From: Nemertoderma westbladi
Lineage: Eukaryota; Xenacoelomorpha; Nemertodermatida; Nemertodermatidae
NCBI GenBank assembly: GCA_032718475.1
Contig: JAUCBJ010005410.1
Span: 1 to 58,809, forward strand
Direction of reading: 5' to 3'
Length of the DNA stretch: 58,809 bases
The notes below the pieces were generated by a model that worked only from the letters and a program-made list of their open reading frames with translations, had not been told where the DNA came from and did not search any database. Of the stretch, positions 55,107 through 58,809 are shown in pieces. The position numbers and the translations under genes are program-made. The first letter of the stretch is position 1, and every line of letters begins with the position of its first letter.

Positions 55107-55668
55107 AAACTCACTCTATCTTATCTACGTAGATTTTAATGCTCAACTCATATTTTGACCAGATTGAGGGGACTAATGGATGCAATCAAATTTATACTAT
55201 CTCCAATTGTAATATCGCCGCAAATAACAGCTGATTACCAGCAAAATGATATAAACTGTAACTATATTGACTTTAGTTTATTGTTTTGGTTAGAATAACG
55301 TACCACTGAAACCTGCCCCTTTGATAATTAACAATACTAATTCGCCGAGATGGGATTTGCGTCCATTTACCCCCTGTCTCATATTGCATATTAAACAAGC
55401 TCCATTTACTCTCGGTAGTTTATTGCTTAACTGAGACTACGATTATAACAAATTTTTCACACTTTTGGTGCGATTTTCTGTTATGAATAGAAAATCTCAT
55501 TGTTATAAATATCTGCAAAAATATCTACTTTCTTTAAAGATAAGATTTTCCGATCACAAAACAATCTGTAACTGAAATGTACACCAGTTTTTCTATTCAT
55601 AATAATTTATGTTCGTTTTCCCACCTCTAAATCCCACAAATGTCATTATTATTTTGCATTATTCATAT
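55107..55668. mobile_element. Exon H 3' region containing a family 2 MITE (about 55155-55375)
   Basis: Left end AGGGGACTAATGGATGCAAT, core AAATAACAGCTGATTACC and TTTATTGTTTTGGTTAGAAT, right end ATTTGCGTCCATTTACCCCC. The ends are imperfect inverted repeats. If the poly(A) site of H is at 55669, the MITE lies inside the H 3' UTR. Confidence 0.55.
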
Positions 55669-56142
55669 AATAAACAAATGAATAGGTCTCTGAGGGTCTT
55701 ATCCTCGGCAACATTATATTTGTTGCCTAGTAGTATGTATTTTGTTGTATATTATATATTGTGATAATTTAATTATGCACGGTTTCATTAATGGATTAAA
55801 TGCTGGAATCCGAATTTCAATATTTTTGACAAATAAATACGGAGAAAAAAATACAAAGCATCCGAATATACATATTATACATATAAAATAAATTAATTTG
55901 GTAAATTTTTCCAAAATAAACGAACTGACCTAGTCTTAGGATAGTTGACTTTCATCCGAAAGGTCTGTAATAATAAAATAAATTGCAACTTAGAGAAAAT
56001 GTGGTCACATACTCTGCCGCGTATCAAGATAACAAACTAACAAAAGACCCGTAAACTCCAAAACATAAAGAGTTTTAATTGAAATTCTAGTTGTCTCCAT
56101 GGTAACCTGCGTTGTTTTTTCACGGCGTAATTTTATGTTTAG
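55669..56142. other. Intron before exon I, no gene seen
   Basis: Begins with AATAAA at 55669-55674. AT-rich, then a less AT-rich stretch leading to the TTTTATGTTTAG acceptor of exon I. Confidence 0.4.
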
Positions 56143-56449
56143 GTTTTCGCGGCTGACCTCTCTGATGAACAAACCCACAGCCGTGCTGCGGCGTATGACG
56201 GCCCAAAAACCCAAGACGAGATTATCGTTAGAACGCAAGATCGAGGTCATCCTTCGCATACAGAACGGAGAGGACAGAGAGGCGATAATACGCGAGTACT
56301 GTATATCGCGGAGGTGTTTCTATTATATTTTACAAAATAAGCGTCATTACCTAAATATGTATGTGAATATGAGGATGTTACCGAGTGGAGACAACAGCTC
56401 AACAGAGGAGAGATATCAACCAGAACCAATGAATCTATCAATCCTCTAA
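56143..56449 (+). CDS. Alternative-terminal-exon gene, exon I (Psq/CENP-B-like HTH with CtBP-type motif)
   Basis: Acceptor TTTTATGTTTAG ends at 56142. One leading base (phase 2), then 101 codons to TAA at 56447-56449. Exon residues 25-70 (TRLSLERKIEVILRIQNGED, then REAIIREYCISRRCFYYILQ and NKRHYL) fit the helix-turn-helix shared by Pipsqueak and the CENP-B/pogo-type N-terminus. The last residues, PEPMNLSIL, contain P-M-N-L-S, a form of the PxDLS/PxNLS motif bound by the corepressor CtBP. This isoform would therefore bind DNA and recruit a corepressor. With A, B, C and E it is 491 residues. An AATAAA at 56640-56645 fits a terminal exon. The domain could have been captured from a pogo-like transposon. 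Confidence 0.78.
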
Positions 56450-58390
56450 TCGCAATGAGTGTTATTGTAGCGGAATCAGTTGAAAAAATATATAGCTAAG
56501 CAAGTTATTATTGCGCTGAGTTGGTTTTAATAATTAATTGTTAATTATCGATATTAAAATACAACTGTTATATTAGATCATAACCGATAGTCGACAGTCA
56601 ATCAAGCAGAAAACCGATACGAAATTTGCATTCAATCCAAATAAAACCACATTTTTGGCATTCGAAAATACCTTATTATAGTTTGAGTATCATAATGCAG
56701 TCACGGAAATTCGTCGTAATCTTTCATAATACAAGCTTAATGAGTCAATAATTATAAGAGTCATAATAAGTCAATTAATTATGCACCAGAAAAATATGGT
56801 TGGGGTCAATTAATCAGTCTCTTTTGTCTATATTGACTGGACTGCAGTTTTATACAAAATATTACGTTTGTGTTTTAATATTTATGAAACAGAACACAGT
56901 TATATCACTGACCTTCTTAGCTACTTTTTTTTTAATTTCAATATAAAATGCATATTTCTACATTTCGTGGTGGACTTTATTTTACTGAAATGTGCTGTGC
57001 AGTGCAGTCACCACCATCATGCAGGTAGTAGGTTTATTTTACTTACTTAATTTAATTTTATTATAAAATTATGGTCTTTCTAAATCTTGAGTTGTTATAT
57101 GAAGAGCCTTAAACTACCATTTAACGTTAATCAATTATTATCAGTACGCTTACGAATAATACGAAGATTTGGAAAAATATAATAAATAGAGACGGTAATA
57201 AAAAGTTTGTATTTTAGTTAGTTATCTTATCTTGAGTATTTCGTATGCTGATATTTGTTTCATTACATATTTTGCATGCCGTCACTATAGATGGATATAC
57301 AAACTAGCTTATGTTATGTTGAAAGATACAAATTAGTGTAACATTTCTGATGATTTAATTGTGTTTTAGTAATAAGAAATAGCATTTAGTAAAATATAAA
57401 ATAAATATTTTTGAATTACAGAACTTATTAAAACCCTATTTTGCGGCGTTTATTTTAAATCTATTCAAAATAAATCAGTTCCTTAGTTTTTATTTTATCT
57501 TTATTGGGTTAAATCAATTTAATATCGCTTTTCTTACTGTGTCTAACTAATATTTACAGTAATTGCAACGTATTAATAATTGTTAATATTATTAGCTATA
57601 ATACGTCACTTAATAAGAAGTTTTAACACCCACTTTATTATTAGGAACTCCGTGCCGAAAATGTGCCTTCTCTTTATTTAATTTAACGTACTATAATAAT
57701 TGTGATTAAAATACAAAGTGGATAATATGTGATTATCATTTAAAATTGGCATCTATTTAGTGTCATAGTGATTTCGGTATATTTTTTAAAATAATTTTTG
57801 CGCTGATTATAATAAGTCTTCAGAAATCTATCGTAATGGCCAATTAGAACATATTAATTTTAATTAGTTTTGTATAATTTTTATTATTGTGGTGTTGTAG
57901 TATATAGCATTATATAAATTTACTTCCAATGGCTAACAAATATAGCATGTATTAATTATGTAATAATATATGCATTGTGTGTATATTTATTTATATTGTA
58001 TAATATTCATATATTATTTACCTATCGTACACAGTGTCTAATGATTTAAAGTAAATTTAAAAAATGTGAAGTTCGGTTTATTAAATAAATTTAAGTTTTT
58101 ATAATGTTTATTTTTTTGCACGTTTGAATTGCAATTAATTATTAAGATTTGTATATTATTATTGTTGTGTGTATACGTAGTATTTAGTAGCCTATATAGA
58201 ATGTTTTGTTTATAATGGTATCTAATTAATTGCAAATGATATCTGATACGGCATAAACTTAAATAAAATATAATTTCATCATTTAATAATATTTATTGTT
58301 TATAACCACCATGAGTTGATCCTGTCAGTATGTCATTAAGACCTATCAAGAAAATCATATGTTCGTTTGAAAACGAAATACAATAAGGGC
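56450..58390. other. 3' UTR of exon I and AT-rich non-coding DNA
   Basis: AATAAA at 56640-56645. Beyond it the sequence is very AT-rich with no supported exon. Further alternative exons may lie past the window end. Confidence 0.4.
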
Positions 58391-58809
58391 CACCTTCTAT
58401 TTCTAAGGTAGGCCTAGTAGGGGGGATGTGGGTGTGCTTTAAGGTAGGCCCTAGTAGGGGGATGTGGGGGCTCTAAGGTAGGCCTACTAGGGGGGATGTG
58501 GGGGCTCTAAGGTAGGCCTACTAGGGGGGGATGTGGGGGCTCTAAGGTAGGCCTACTAGGGGGGATGTGGGGGCTCTAAGGTAGGCCTGCTAGGGGGGAT
58601 GTGGGGGCTCTAAGGTAGGCCTACTAGGGGGGATGTGGGGGCTCTAAGGTAGGCCTACTAAGGGGGGTGTGGGGGCTCTAAGGTAGGCCTACTAGGGGGG
58701 ATGTGGGGGCTCTAAGGTAGGCCTACTAGGGGGGATGTGGGGGCTCTAAGGTAGGCCTACTAGGGGGGATGTGGGGGCTCTAAGGTAGGCCTACTAGGGG
58801 GGATGTGGG
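58391..58809. repeat. 34-bp minisatellite, runs off window end
   Basis: About 12 units of GGTAGGCCTACTAGGGGGGA then TGTGGGGGCTCTAA, 34-35 bp each. G-rich on the plus strand with runs of five or six G, so quadruplex formation is possible. Confidence 0.95.

Overview
This window is metazoan nuclear DNA: spliced genes with GT/AG introns, AT-rich non-coding DNA, abundant satellites, MITE-like elements and tRNA-derived SINE remnants. A homologue of the sperm/ciliary protein FSIP1 and the many AGGCCTA and ACCGGTA words suggest a marine invertebrate, perhaps a non-vertebrate deuterostome. The sequence does not fix the species.

Layout. (1) 1-14670 is a nested repeat domain. Monomers of about 147 bp (two related subfamilies) form arrays between flanks that end in a (GACA)n microsatellite and a hairpin with a TTCG loop. 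The whole is amplified again as units of about 4.36 kb and about 2.0 kb. Each monomer carries a CTCF-like core. (2) 14671-23234 is a homogeneous 60/61-bp satellite of about 140 copies with local higher-order structure. (3) 23235-34900 holds two divergently arranged genes: an FSIP1-like gene (minus, one uninterrupted 1005-codon frame containing an 11-residue coding minisatellite with a CRE palindrome per unit) and an unrecognised two-exon gene (plus, about 808 aa). Its first intron is rich in the palindrome TGTTCTAGAACA. (4) 34907 to at least 56449 is, in my reading, one large plus-strand gene with shared 5' exons (A, B, C), two exchangeable middle exons (D or E) and at least four alternative terminal exons (F, G, H, I). 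Each terminal exon begins in the same phase and has its own stop. They encode different modules: a basic helix, an STPR-like basic helix, a pair of C2H2 zinc fingers, and a Psq/CENP-B-like helix-turn-helix ending in a CtBP-type motif. This is the logic of Drosophila lola and mod(mdg4), but without a visible BTB domain; the N-terminal exon instead resembles the N-terminal segment of PDE5/PDE11 phosphodiesterases. (5) The introns are packed with minisatellites, MITEs, a truncated non-LTR retrotransposon and homopolymer G/C tracts. The window ends inside a 34-bp tandem repeat.

The strongest candidate for an undescribed system is the alternative-terminal-exon gene. The reading frame is consistent at every proposed junction: A ends phase 1, B 1 to 2, C 2 to 1, D and E both 1 to 2, and F, G, H and I all start in phase 2. 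All gene models here are read by eye from splice signals and frames; no transcript or database evidence was available.
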